Part shown: piece by piece, positions 1 through 5,840 of the stretch | Layout: the number at the start of each line of letters is the position of its first letter | How positions within the stretch are numbered: the stretch's first letter is position 1 | Source: an uncultured Clostridia bacterium | GTDB taxonomy: Bacteria > Bacillota > Clostridia > Oscillospirales > Oscillospiraceae | Length of the DNA: 15,389 nucleotides | Assembly: GCA_938049125.1 (NCBI GenBank) | Contig: CALICR010000082.1 | Location: forward strand, 1-15,389 | Reading direction: 5' to 3' | Made by a program: the position numbers and the translations under genes | The notes under the pieces: model-generated | Told to the model about the DNA's origin: nothing | The model's input: only the letters and a program-made list of their open reading frames with translations | The model's database searches: none

Positions 1-232
1 TCGTGGTCCCGGTGGGGACATAGACCTTATAGCGGGGAATATCCTCCCAGGAATAAATCAGATCGTCCACATACTCATACTCGAGCGCTTCGTCGCTGCC
101 GACCAGCGTGATCTTCTCCGGCACGGCCTTCGAGGCGGCCAGAACGCTGATGGGCATCAGGCTCACCAGCAGCATCAGCGCCAGCAGGAGGGCGAGGAGC
201 CGGATCCCGCGCGAGGCGGATCTTGTCTGCAT
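1..232 (-). CDS. Secreted protein, N-terminal part only (B12-riboswitch controlled)
   Basis: Only the first 77 codons are inside the window; the gene runs off the left edge. The start chosen is the ATG at 232, because the AAGGAG ribosome binding site (247-242) lies 9 nt upstream; the in-frame ATG at 241 touches that site and cannot use it. Residues 1-33 form a classical signal peptide: basic start, long Leu-rich core, then VLA-A as likely cleavage site. The mature start is acidic and Tyr-rich (EYEYVDDLIYSWEDIP) and I recognise no family in it. The long leader carries a cobalamin riboswitch, so expression should respond to B12; a role in binding or salvaging corrinoids at the cell surface is an inference from that alone. 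It could equally be a surface protein of a B12-linked uptake system whose other genes lie to the left. Confidence 0.85.
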   Translation of the reverse strand, partial: MQTRSASRGIRLLALLLALMLLVSLMPISVLAASKAVPEKITLVGSDEALEYEYVDDLIYSWEDIPRYKVYVPTGTT

Positions 233-306
233 ATTTTTCATCTCCTTCTGAATTTCCGCCGCCCGTCCGGGCGGACTTGGGGCCGCGTTGTTCCAGTGCC
301 GCGCAC

Positions 307-342
307 AAAAAAATACCCGGAGCGCCGCGTCCCGCTTCGGGT
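307..342 (-). terminator. Second terminator-like hairpin in the leader
   Basis: On the minus strand ACCCG (342-338) can pair with CGGGT (319-315), followed by A and seven T residues (313-307). An alternative local hairpin CCCG-AAG-CGGG occupies the 5' side, so two mutually exclusive folds are possible. It sits only about 75 nt before the start codon of the secreted protein and would stop transcription before the gene. The stem is weaker than that of the upstream terminator. Confidence 0.45.
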
Positions 343-486
343 CCGCAGCCGCTCTGGGCATCGGTTCTTCCGACTGCCCGGCCTCACAGCCGTGCGTTTT
401 TATTTTGGCGCCGCAGCAGGCGTCACCTCTTTCGTCCCATTCACAGCGCGCCCGTGCCGTGTTCGTCCGCATCCGCACGCGGATGC

Positions 487-524
487 AAAAAACGTCTGCA
501 CAGCCCAGTTCGGCCACGCAGACG
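487..524 (-). terminator. Premature intrinsic terminator downstream of cobalamin riboswitch
   Basis: On the minus strand CGTCTGC (524-518) pairs perfectly with GCAGACG (499-493) around an 18-nt loop, directly followed by six T residues (492-487). It lies about 50 nt after the aptamer and some 255 nt before the coding start, the usual arrangement for a transcription-attenuation riboswitch. A further inverted repeat, GCATCC-N6-GGATGC (486-469), follows at once. Confidence 0.75.
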
Positions 525-574
525 CAGAAATTCCGTCCATGGCAGTCCCGGTGTAGGCAGGAGCCGCAGCAGGC

Positions 575-743
575 AGTCCGGCGTATCTGACTTATCCGCA
601 CCGGTCTGGGACCGGGCGGCTTCACAGTGACCCACTCGCGGGGCGTTGCACCCCATTCCGCCTGTCCGGAAAGCCCGGACGGGACTGTCTGCGGTTGTGA
701 ACTTGTAATCCCGGCGAAAGCCGCCGGTGTGCCCACAGGCACA
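575..743 (-). promoter_or_regulatory. Cobalamin riboswitch aptamer
   Basis: Read on the minus strand, the leader has the conserved cobalamin-aptamer blocks in order: GGAAT then GGGGTGCAACGCCCC (the GGTGnAAnnCC element, around 646-652), GGGTCACTGTGAAG (the CACTGTGA core at 629-622), and a B12-box-like AAGTCAGATACGCC (593-580). CCGGCG (727-722) and CGCCGG (583-578) can close the structure as P1. A short GTGCC-TGTG-GGCAC hairpin lies at its 5' end. Known biology: aptamers of this family bind adenosyl- or methylcobalamin and usually shut off expression when bound. The aptamer is followed by an intrinsic terminator, so control is probably by attenuation. Boundaries are approximate. Confidence 0.88.
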
Positions 744-748
744 TTTTT

Positions 749-776
749 ATTATACAGGCTTTTCCCGGAAATGCAA
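749..776 (-). promoter_or_regulatory. Sigma-A promoter of riboswitch leader
   Basis: TTGCAT (776-771), 16-nt spacer, TATAAT (754-749) on the minus strand. Transcription should begin near 742, just ahead of the riboswitch, giving a leader of roughly 510 nt before the ATG at 232. Confidence 0.8.
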
Positions 777-821
777 GCGAAGCTGCCGGGAATTTCATAA
801 TCCCTCCGGTCTGCCGGACAT

Positions 822-853
822 AAAAAAGCAAGCCCTCGCCGATTGGCAAGAGC
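822..853 (-). terminator. Terminator of tRNA-Gly
   Basis: On the minus strand GCTCTTGCC (853-845) pairs with GGCGAGGGC (840-832) with two G-U pairs and a 4-nt loop, followed by TTGC and six T residues (827-822). It begins 9 nt after the tRNA 3' end. Confidence 0.8.
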
Positions 854-862
854 CTGTTCTGC

Positions 863-938
863 TGGAGCGGGTGACGAGGCTCGAACTCGCTACCTCCACC
901 TTGGCAAGGTGGCGCTCTACCAGATGAGCTACACCCGC
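863..938 (-). tRNA. tRNA-Gly (anticodon GCC)
   Basis: A complete 76-nt tRNA on the minus strand. The acceptor arms GCGGGTG and CACCCGC pair perfectly, with discriminator T and an encoded CCA end (865-863). The anticodon stem CCACC/GGTGG encloses loop TTGCCAA, giving anticodon GCC, which reads GGC and GGT glycine codons. The T arm contains the standard GTTCGAGCC. It is transcribed alone, from its own strong promoter to its own terminator. Confidence 0.97.
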
Positions 939-951
939 AGAAGACTTTTGT

Positions 952-980
952 ATTATAATCAGCGCGCCGCGATTTGTCAA
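952..980 (-). promoter_or_regulatory. Consensus sigma-A promoter of tRNA-Gly
   Basis: TTGACA (980-975), exact 17-nt spacer, TATAAT (957-952): a perfect consensus promoter, with the tRNA 5' end 13 nt after the -10 element. Confidence 0.93.
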
Positions 981-1009
981 GTCCTTTTTCGGCGTTTTCT
1001 TCCCTTCTC

Positions 1010-1038
1010 TTGCGTTTTTGCCGAAACTGTGGTATAAA
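1010..1038 (+). promoter_or_regulatory. Promoter of DivIVA-like gene
   Basis: TTGCGT (1010-1015), 17-nt spacer, TATAAA (1033-1038). The predicted start of transcription near 1045 supports the downstream ATG at 1070 over the one at 1055. It is divergent from the tRNA promoter, with about 30 bp between the two -35 elements. Confidence 0.75.
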
Positions 1039-1069
1039 GGGAGAAACGCAAGAAATGGGAGAGATCAGG

Positions 1070-1657
1070 ATGGATTATCAGTTCCGGAGCGCGCTGAACG
1101 GCTTCAACCGCAGCGACGTCGTCGTCTACCTTCAAAATCTGACCGAGGCGCACAAGAGCGCCCTGCTCGCGGCCCAGACCGAGGCCAGCCGCGCCGCCGA
1201 GGAGCGGGACCGGCTCCGGACCGAGAATCGGAGCCTGCTGGCCAAGCTCGATGCCCGCCCGGCAGACGCTGCCCCGGAGAAGCCCGAGGAGCCGCCGCTG
1301 CCCCAGAAGGAGCTGGAGGCCTACCGCCGCGCCGAGGCCGCGGAGCGCAGCGCCGCCGCCAAGGCCGCCGACATCGAGGCCGGATCCCGCGCCCGGGCCG
1401 AGGCCATCGTGGCCGAGGCCAAGGCGCACGCCGCCGCCCTGGAGGCCGAGGCCACCGAAAAGCTGGAGACGGCCCGGCGCACCATGCAGGACCTGCTCCA
1501 TTCCGCCTCCGCCCGGCTGGGCGGGGACCAGGACGGCCTCGGAGCCATGACCGCCTCCGTCTCGGCCCAGCTCGCCGCGCTCCAGGAGCAGCTCGGCGGC
1601 ATGACGGACTTCCTCCGGGAGACCGCCGAAACGCTGAGCAATGTCCCACTGAAATAA
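1070..1657 (+). CDS. DivIVA-domain coiled-coil protein
   Basis: A 195-residue soluble protein, the only plus-strand gene in the window. Residues 3-24 (YQFRSALNGFNRSDVVVYLQNL) match the N-terminal DivIVA motif, which in the family places proteins at curved membrane or the division septum. A Pro/Glu linker (about 60-80) and a long Ala/Glu/Arg coiled coil (81-145) follow; the end (150-195) is less charged and amphipathic. The coiled coil resembles ATP-synthase subunit b in composition, but the N-terminal motif points to DivIVA. The start at 1070 has GGGAG 8 nt upstream; the in-frame ATG at 1055 would leave almost no 5' leader. A role in division or pole organisation is inferred from the domain; no cell-division gene is nearby. 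It is monocistronic, with its own promoter and terminator. Confidence 0.85.
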   Translation: MDYQFRSALNGFNRSDVVVYLQNLTEAHKSALLAAQTEASRAAEERDRLRTENRSLLAKLDARPADAAPEKPEEPPLPQKELEAYRRAEAAERSAAAKAADIEAGSRARAEAIVAEAKAHAAALEAEATEKLETARRTMQDLLHSASARLGGDQDGLGAMTASVSAQLAALQEQLGGMTDFLRETAETLSNVPLK

Positions 1658-1667
1658 ACAGAGAGAT

Positions 1668-1705
1668 CGCCGCCGGACCGATTGGGTCCGGCGGCGGATT
1701 TTTTT
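1668..1705 (+). terminator. Strong terminator of DivIVA-like gene
   Basis: A perfect 12-bp stem, CGCCGCCGGACC (1668-1679) with GGTCCGGCGGCG (1685-1696), loop GATTG, then seven T residues (1699-1705). The T tract overlaps the stop codon of the convergent kinase gene by two bases. On the minus strand the hairpin lies just past that stop codon but has no U tract, so it is probably a weaker terminator in that direction. Confidence 0.93.
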
Positions 1706-3644
1706 ACGCCTCCCCCGGCTTCAGGCGGATGTCGGCCCGGAAGAGGTCCCCGTCCACGGTGATGTCGAAGGTGCCCTGCTGGAGCGCCGTGAGGCTCCGG
1801 GCAATGTTGAGGCCGAGGCCGCTGCCCTCGGTGGTCCGGGATGCGTCGCCGCGGACAAAGCGCTCCATCAGCTCGTCGGCGGAGATGTTCAGCGGCTCCC
1901 GGGAAATGTTCTTCACGGAGATGCGCACGCGGTCACCGTCGGTTCGGGCGTCGAGATAGACCCGGGTGCCCGCCAGGGCATACTTGACGGCGTTGCCCAG
2001 CAGATTATCGAGGACCCGCCAGAGCAGCCGCCCGTCAGCCAGGGCCGTGAGGTCCGGCCGCTCCACGGAGACCACCGGCTCCAGCCGTCCGGCCTGGAGC
2101 CGCTCAGAATACTCGGCCACGGCCTGGTTGATAAGCTCCTCCACGTTGGTGGGCGCAAGGTTCGTCTGGATGTTGCCCGTGGACGCCTTGGAGGCCTCCA
2201 CCAGATCCTCGGTCAGCTTCTTGAGCCGCCGGGACTGGCGGCCCAGCACCTCGAGGTATTCCGCCCGCTCCGCCTCCGTCAGCTCCGGGCGCTGGAGCAG
2301 GTCCGTGTAGTTGATGATGGACGTCAGGGGCGTCTTGATGTCGTGGGACACGTTGGTGATGAGCTCGGTCTTGAGGCGCTCCGACTTCATGCGCTGCTCC
2401 ACGGCGATGGCCATGCCCGCGCCGATGGAGTTTAGGTTTTCGCCGTGACGGCGGAACTCCCAGTACATCCGGGACGTATCGACCTTGTAGTCGAAGTCGC
2501 CGCCCGCCAGCCTCTGCCCCGCCTCCCGGAGCCGCTTCATCTGGAGTACGCCGAAGAAGATGCCCGCCAGCAGCGCGAGATTATAGAGCACGAGCAGCTG
2601 CCCGTAGAACAGGGACCCGTTCGCAAAGGTCAGCACGACCAGCAGCAGCTCCGGCACCGTCGCCGCGAGGATCACCGCGGCGCTCTTGCCCAGCATGGGC
2701 AGGAGACCGTAGACCTGCCGCAGGGCGCGCCCCACGGCCCTCAGCGCCCGGAGAAGCAGCTTCCAGAGCTTCCGCACCAGCAGGTTGCTCCAGAGGCACT
2801 TGCCCTTGCAGCGCACCGCGAAGGAGAGCAGCAGCCGGAAGCACAGCAGCCCGTAGGCAGCACAAATCAGCAGGCCCCGCCAGGACCAAAGACCGATGTC
2901 TGCGACCAGGCCGAGGAGACCGACTGCGGCGATGAGCAGCAGATCCAGCGGAACTTTGTCCAATGGGGTCAGGACGATGCCCTCCACGCCCGCCCGGTGT
3001 CCCGCGCCGCAGAAGAGGAACACGACCGAGACGAGGGCCAGCAGTGCAGCCGCTGCGCCGACGCCGATGAACAGGAACCGTGCGTCATAGAGCCGGTTCA
3101 GGATATCGCGGTCCCGAGCGAAGCCGTCGTTCACCGACTGGGGCCAGGCCAGGGAGATGCGCACTGTGACCTCTGTCGGGCCTCCGCTGCGCTCGTAGAC
3201 CTCATAGCTGCCTGTGTCGTACTCGTAGTGATCGCCGTAGTAGTCCGTGTATACGTCGGACATATCGTATCCAAATGTGTACTCCCGGACGCTCCGGGTC
3301 GCGATCCTCTCTGGGGCCTCGTTTTCCAGGATGCAGACGCCAAGGCTGCTGTACACCTGAATGTAGGCGTTGGTGTTGGACCGCGTATAGAAGTTCTCGA
3401 GGACCTGCTTCGCCTGGTCCTGGCCGCCGTAGTGGACCGTATCCGCAATCTCCCGGGCCAGCTCAACGATGCGGTTCGAATAGAGCTTGCTCTCATAATA
3501 GCTGCTTGGCGTCTCCGAATAGTAATTCATACCTGCGCAGGCGGCGAAGCCCGCCGCTGCGGCCCCACCCAGCACCAGGCTGACCAGCAGGAGCACCGCC
3601 GCCAGGACCTTGGCCCAGGTGCGGGAGCTGAGCTTTGTTTTCAT
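1704..3644 (-). CDS. Sensor histidine kinase with six membrane segments
   Basis: A 646-residue membrane kinase, partner of the response regulator just upstream. TM1 is at about 12-34, a Tyr-rich extracytoplasmic domain at 35-188, then five more membrane segments (190-211, 232-250, 255-277, 320-341, 348-368) and a HAMP-like stretch at 370-415. The H-box NVSHDIKTPL has the phosphoacceptor His at about 434. The N-box LDNLLGNAVKYA (Asn about 551) and the glycine box EGSGLGL (606-612) follow, so the ATP-binding domain is complete. The middle DxG box is replaced by a VKNISREPL-type sequence. The start ATG at 3644 overlaps the regulator stop by 4 nt (ATGA), with GGAGGGG just ahead inside the regulator gene. 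The signal sensed is not evident; the mid-protein membrane bundle suggests a cue in or at the membrane. Confidence 0.93.
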   Translation of the reverse strand: MKTKLSSRTWAKVLAAVLLLVSLVLGGAAAAGFAACAGMNYYSETPSSYYESKLYSNRIVELAREIADTVHYGGQDQAKQVLENFYTRSNTNAYIQVYSSLGVCILENEAPERIATRSVREYTFGYDMSDVYTDYYGDHYEYDTGSYEVYERSGGPTEVTVRISLAWPQSVNDGFARDRDILNRLYDARFLFIGVGAAAALLALVSVVFLFCGAGHRAGVEGIVLTPLDKVPLDLLLIAAVGLLGLVADIGLWSWRGLLICAAYGLLCFRLLLSFAVRCKGKCLWSNLLVRKLWKLLLRALRAVGRALRQVYGLLPMLGKSAAVILAATVPELLLVVLTFANGSLFYGQLLVLYNLALLAGIFFGVLQMKRLREAGQRLAGGDFDYKVDTSRMYWEFRRHGENLNSIGAGMAIAVEQRMKSERLKTELITNVSHDIKTPLTSIINYTDLLQRPELTEAERAEYLEVLGRQSRRLKKLTEDLVEASKASTGNIQTNLAPTNVEELINQAVAEYSERLQAGRLEPVVSVERPDLTALADGRLLWRVLDNLLGNAVKYALAGTRVYLDARTDGDRVRISVKNISREPLNISADELMERFVRGDASRTTEGSGLGLNIARSLTALQQGTFDITVDGDLFRADIRLKPGEA

Positions 3645-4333
3645 GCCTTCCCCTCCAGCTTGTACCCCCGGCCCCACACGACCTTGAGGTAGCGCGGGTC
3701 CGACGGGGTGATCTCCAGTTTTTCGCGGAGGTGACGGATATGCACCGCAACGACGCCCTCGCTGCCCAAGGGGCTTTCGCGCCAGACGCGCTCATAGAGC
3801 TCCTTGGAGGAGAAGACCTTACCCGGATGCTCCAGCAGGAACTTGAGCAGGTCATACTCGATGGGCGTCAAGCTCACCGGTTCCCCGTCGAGGGTGACCT
3901 GCTTTGTCTCGTCGTCCAGGGCGATGCCGCCGAGGCGGAGCACCGCAGGCTTGGCCGCCGCGCCGCCCAGCATCGTATAGCGCCGGAGCTGGGAGCGGAC
4001 CCGGGCCAGGACCTCCATGGGGTCGAAGGGCTTCGTGATGTAGTCATCCGCGCCGACGTTCAGGCCGAGGATCTTATCGCTGCTCTCGCTCTTGGCGGTC
4101 AGCAGCAGGATGGGGACGTTCGTCTCCTCCCGGAGCTTCTCCGTGGCGGAGATGCCGTCCAGCTCCGGCATCATGATGTCCATGAGGACCAGGTCGATGT
4201 GCTCGCGCCGGACCGTGTCGATGGCCTCCCGGCCGGTGTAGGCCTCGAAGATCCGGTAGTCCCCGGCGGACAGATAGATGCGCAGCGCCTTGACGATGTC
4301 GCGGTCGTCGTCGCAGATCAGAATGTGGTACAT
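3641..4333 (-). CDS. OmpR/PhoB-family response regulator
   Basis: A 230-residue DNA-binding regulator. The receiver domain (1-118) has the acidic pocket DDD (8-10), phosphoacceptor Asp52 in LVLMDIMMP, Thr79 and Lys101 (KPFDP). A winged-helix trans_reg_C domain (about 132-228) ends in the typical WGRGYKLE. The start chosen is the ATG at 4333, with AGGTG 6 nt upstream; a GTG three codons earlier (4342) is possible but has only a poorly placed site. It is translationally coupled to the kinase gene by a 4-nt overlap. Two tandem 11-bp repeats upstream suggest that it controls its own operon. The target genes are unknown. Confidence 0.95.
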   Translation of the reverse strand: MYHILICDDDRDIVKALRIYLSAGDYRIFEAYTGREAIDTVRREHIDLVLMDIMMPELDGISATEKLREETNVPILLLTAKSESSDKILGLNVGADDYITKPFDPMEVLARVRSQLRRYTMLGGAAAKPAVLRLGGIALDDETKQVTLDGEPVSLTPIEYDLLKFLLEHPGKVFSSKELYERVWRESPLGSEGVVAVHIRHLREKLEITPSDPRYLKVVWGRGYKLEGKA

Positions 4334-4353
4334 TTCCTTCACCTCTCGCCCCT

Positions 4354-4381
4354 AGTCTAGCGGAAAAGGCTTTAAGATAAA
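4354..4381 (-). promoter_or_regulatory. Possible promoter of the two-component operon
   Basis: TTTATC (4381-4376), 16-nt spacer, TAGACT (4359-4354) on the minus strand. Both hexamers are poor, as expected of a promoter that needs an activator, and the paired repeats end 6 bp upstream of the -35 element. The same bases also form a weak hairpin, GGCTTT/AAAGCC with TTTT (4385-4364), that could end transcription of the aminopeptidase gene instead. Confidence 0.4.
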
Positions 4382-4387
4382 AGCCGC

Positions 4388-4409
4388 GAATTCCTTAAGA
4401 ATTCTTTAA
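4388..4409 (-). repeat. Two tandem 11-bp repeats, candidate OmpR-type operator
   Basis: On the minus strand TTAAAGAATTC (4409-4399) is followed directly by TTAAGGAATTC (4398-4388), ten of eleven bases identical. A period of 11 bp, one helical turn, is the classic arrangement for OmpR/PhoB dimers, which bind TTAAG-like half sites head to tail. It lies about 55-76 bp before the response-regulator start and just above a weak -35 element. Autoregulation is inferred. Confidence 0.55.
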
Positions 4410-4414
4410 TCGCA

Positions 4415-5704
4415 TCAGGCCAGCCGGTAGACGCCGTCCCGCTCCATGCGCAGGGGCGTCTCAAAGAAGGCCTTGAGCGCCCGAACAAGGTACGCCGTGT
4501 CCGCCGCGCCTGCGGTCTCGAAGGCCGAGTGCATGGCGAGCTGGCCGAGGCCGATGTCCGCGGTGTTGAGGGACACCTGGGTGTTGGCGATGTTGCCGAG
4601 GGTGGAGCCGCCGGCGATGTCGGGCCGGTTCACGTAGTCCTGCACCGGCACGCCCGCCGCCGCGCAGACGCTGCGGAAGACGGCCCCGGAGACGGCGTCC
4701 GTCGTATAGCGCTGGGCCGCGTTGTGCTTGAGCACGACGCCGCCGTTCAGGCGCACCGGGTGGGTCTTGTCCCCGTACTCCGGGTGGTTGGGGTGGACCG
4801 CGTGGGCGTTGTCGCAGGAGACGAGGAAGCTCCCGGCGATCTGCCGCCGCAGCGTCTCCGCCGTGCCGCCGAGGGCGGCGCTGATGCGCTCAAGAACGTC
4901 GCGCAGGAAGGTGGAGGCCGCGCCCTGCTTCGTCTCGCTGCCCACCTCCTCGTTGTCAAAGAGGCAGTAGACCACGGCGTTCTCGCCGGGGTCCGCCCGC
5001 AGGAAGGCCGTCAGCGACGCGAAAGCGCACTGGAGGTCGTCCAGCCGCGGGGCAGAGATGAGCTCGCCCCACTGGACGCCGGGCTGGGGATTGTAGAGGA
5101 AGAGGTCCGAGGCCAGCACGTCCGCCTCGTCCGCGCCCACGGCCTCGGCGATGCGCGTCCGGAAGCTCCCCTTGCTGCCGCCGAGGCCGTAGAGGGGCTG
5201 GAGGTCCACGGCGGCGTTGTAGGCCATGCCGTCGTTGGCCTTGCGGTTCATGTGGATGGCCACGTTGGGGATGAGGGCCACCGGCTCCCGGAGGTCGCAG
5301 AGGCGGCTCTCCACGCCCGCGTCCGTGCGCACCAAGACGCGGCCCGCCGCGGACAGGGGCCGGTCCATCCAGCTGGCGCAGAGCATCCCGCCGTACTTCT
5401 CGGCGCTGAGCTGCACATAGCCGCCGCTCTCGGCCTCCGCGTCCTCCCGCAGCTTGAAGCAGGGGCTGTCGCAGTGGGCCGCCGTCATGAGGAAGCCCGG
5501 GAACTCCGCCGCCTCCGGCAGGCGGAAGGCGATGAGGGACGAGCCGTTCCGGGTCACATAGTAGGTCTTCCCCGGCTCCAGCCGCCAGGCGTTCTGCTCG
5601 CCCAGCTCCGCGGCGCCGGCCTCGCGCAGCAGCGCCGCCGTATGGGCCACGGCCTGATAGGGCGTCGGGCAGTGTTCGATGTAGGTAAACAGGGCTTGAT
5701 TCAT
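4415..5704 (-). CDS. apeB: M18 family aminopeptidase (ApeB-like, aspartyl aminopeptidase type)
   Basis: A 429-residue cytoplasmic zinc metallopeptidase, the usual length for bacterial M18 enzymes. The family removes N-terminal acidic or other residues from peptides during protein turnover. Visible signatures: AHCDSPCFKL with metal ligands His77 and Asp79; LDDL with bridging Asp222; CLFDNEEVGS with catalytic Glu252 and ligand Glu253; CDNAHAVHPN; and near the C-terminus GGSTLGNIANTQVSLNTADIG, typical of M18. The start ATG at 5704 has AAAAGGAG 9 nt upstream. It has its own promoter and no operon partner. The gene symbol follows common use for this length class; substrate preference cannot be read from the sequence. 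Confidence 0.95.
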   Translation of the reverse strand: MNQALFTYIEHCPTPYQAVAHTAALLREAGAAELGEQNAWRLEPGKTYYVTRNGSSLIAFRLPEAAEFPGFLMTAAHCDSPCFKLREDAEAESGGYVQLSAEKYGGMLCASWMDRPLSAAGRVLVRTDAGVESRLCDLREPVALIPNVAIHMNRKANDGMAYNAAVDLQPLYGLGGSKGSFRTRIAEAVGADEADVLASDLFLYNPQPGVQWGELISAPRLDDLQCAFASLTAFLRADPGENAVVYCLFDNEEVGSETKQGAASTFLRDVLERISAALGGTAETLRRQIAGSFLVSCDNAHAVHPNHPEYGDKTHPVRLNGGVVLKHNAAQRYTTDAVSGAVFRSVCAAAGVPVQDYVNRPDIAGGSTLGNIANTQVSLNTADIGLGQLAMHSAFETAGAADTAYLVRALKAFFETPLRMERDGVYRLA

Positions 5705-5741
5705 GGGGATCCGCTCCTTTTAATTTTTTCTCAGCGCTCCT

Positions 5742-5770
5742 ATCATACCACAGGCGGCCCGCCGATTCAA
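5742..5770 (-). promoter_or_regulatory. Promoter of M18 aminopeptidase gene
   Basis: TTGAAT (5770-5765), 17-nt spacer, TATGAT (5747-5742) on the minus strand: a good sigma-A match with a leader of about 30 nt. Confidence 0.8.
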
Positions 5771-5792
5771 CCTCGGGCAGGGCCGTGGACGC

Positions 5793-5824
5793 AAAAGGGG
5801 GCGGCGGGGTCTCCCCCGCCGCCC
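5793..5824 (-). terminator. Terminator of surface-protein operon
   Basis: On the minus strand GGGCGGCGGGG (5824-5814) pairs perfectly with CCCCGCCGCCC (5809-5799) around a GAGA loop, then CC and TTTT (5796-5793). The stem is very stable; the U tract is short. Confidence 0.8.
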
Positions 5825-5840
5825 GTGACGCGTCGGACGG

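Noticed and set aside
469..486. Palindromic GCATCCGCACGCGGATGC as an operator site
   Set aside because: It follows directly on the terminator U tract within the riboswitch leader and is more simply part of the leader RNA structure; no regulator gene is nearby.
223..630. Plus-strand open frames across the riboswitch leader
   Set aside because: They lie opposite a conserved cobalamin aptamer and a terminator, have no ribosome binding site and show Arg/Ser/Pro low complexity.
863..938. tRNA-Gly gene as an integration (attachment) site
   Set aside because: No repeat of the tRNA 3' end and no integrase gene are seen in the window.
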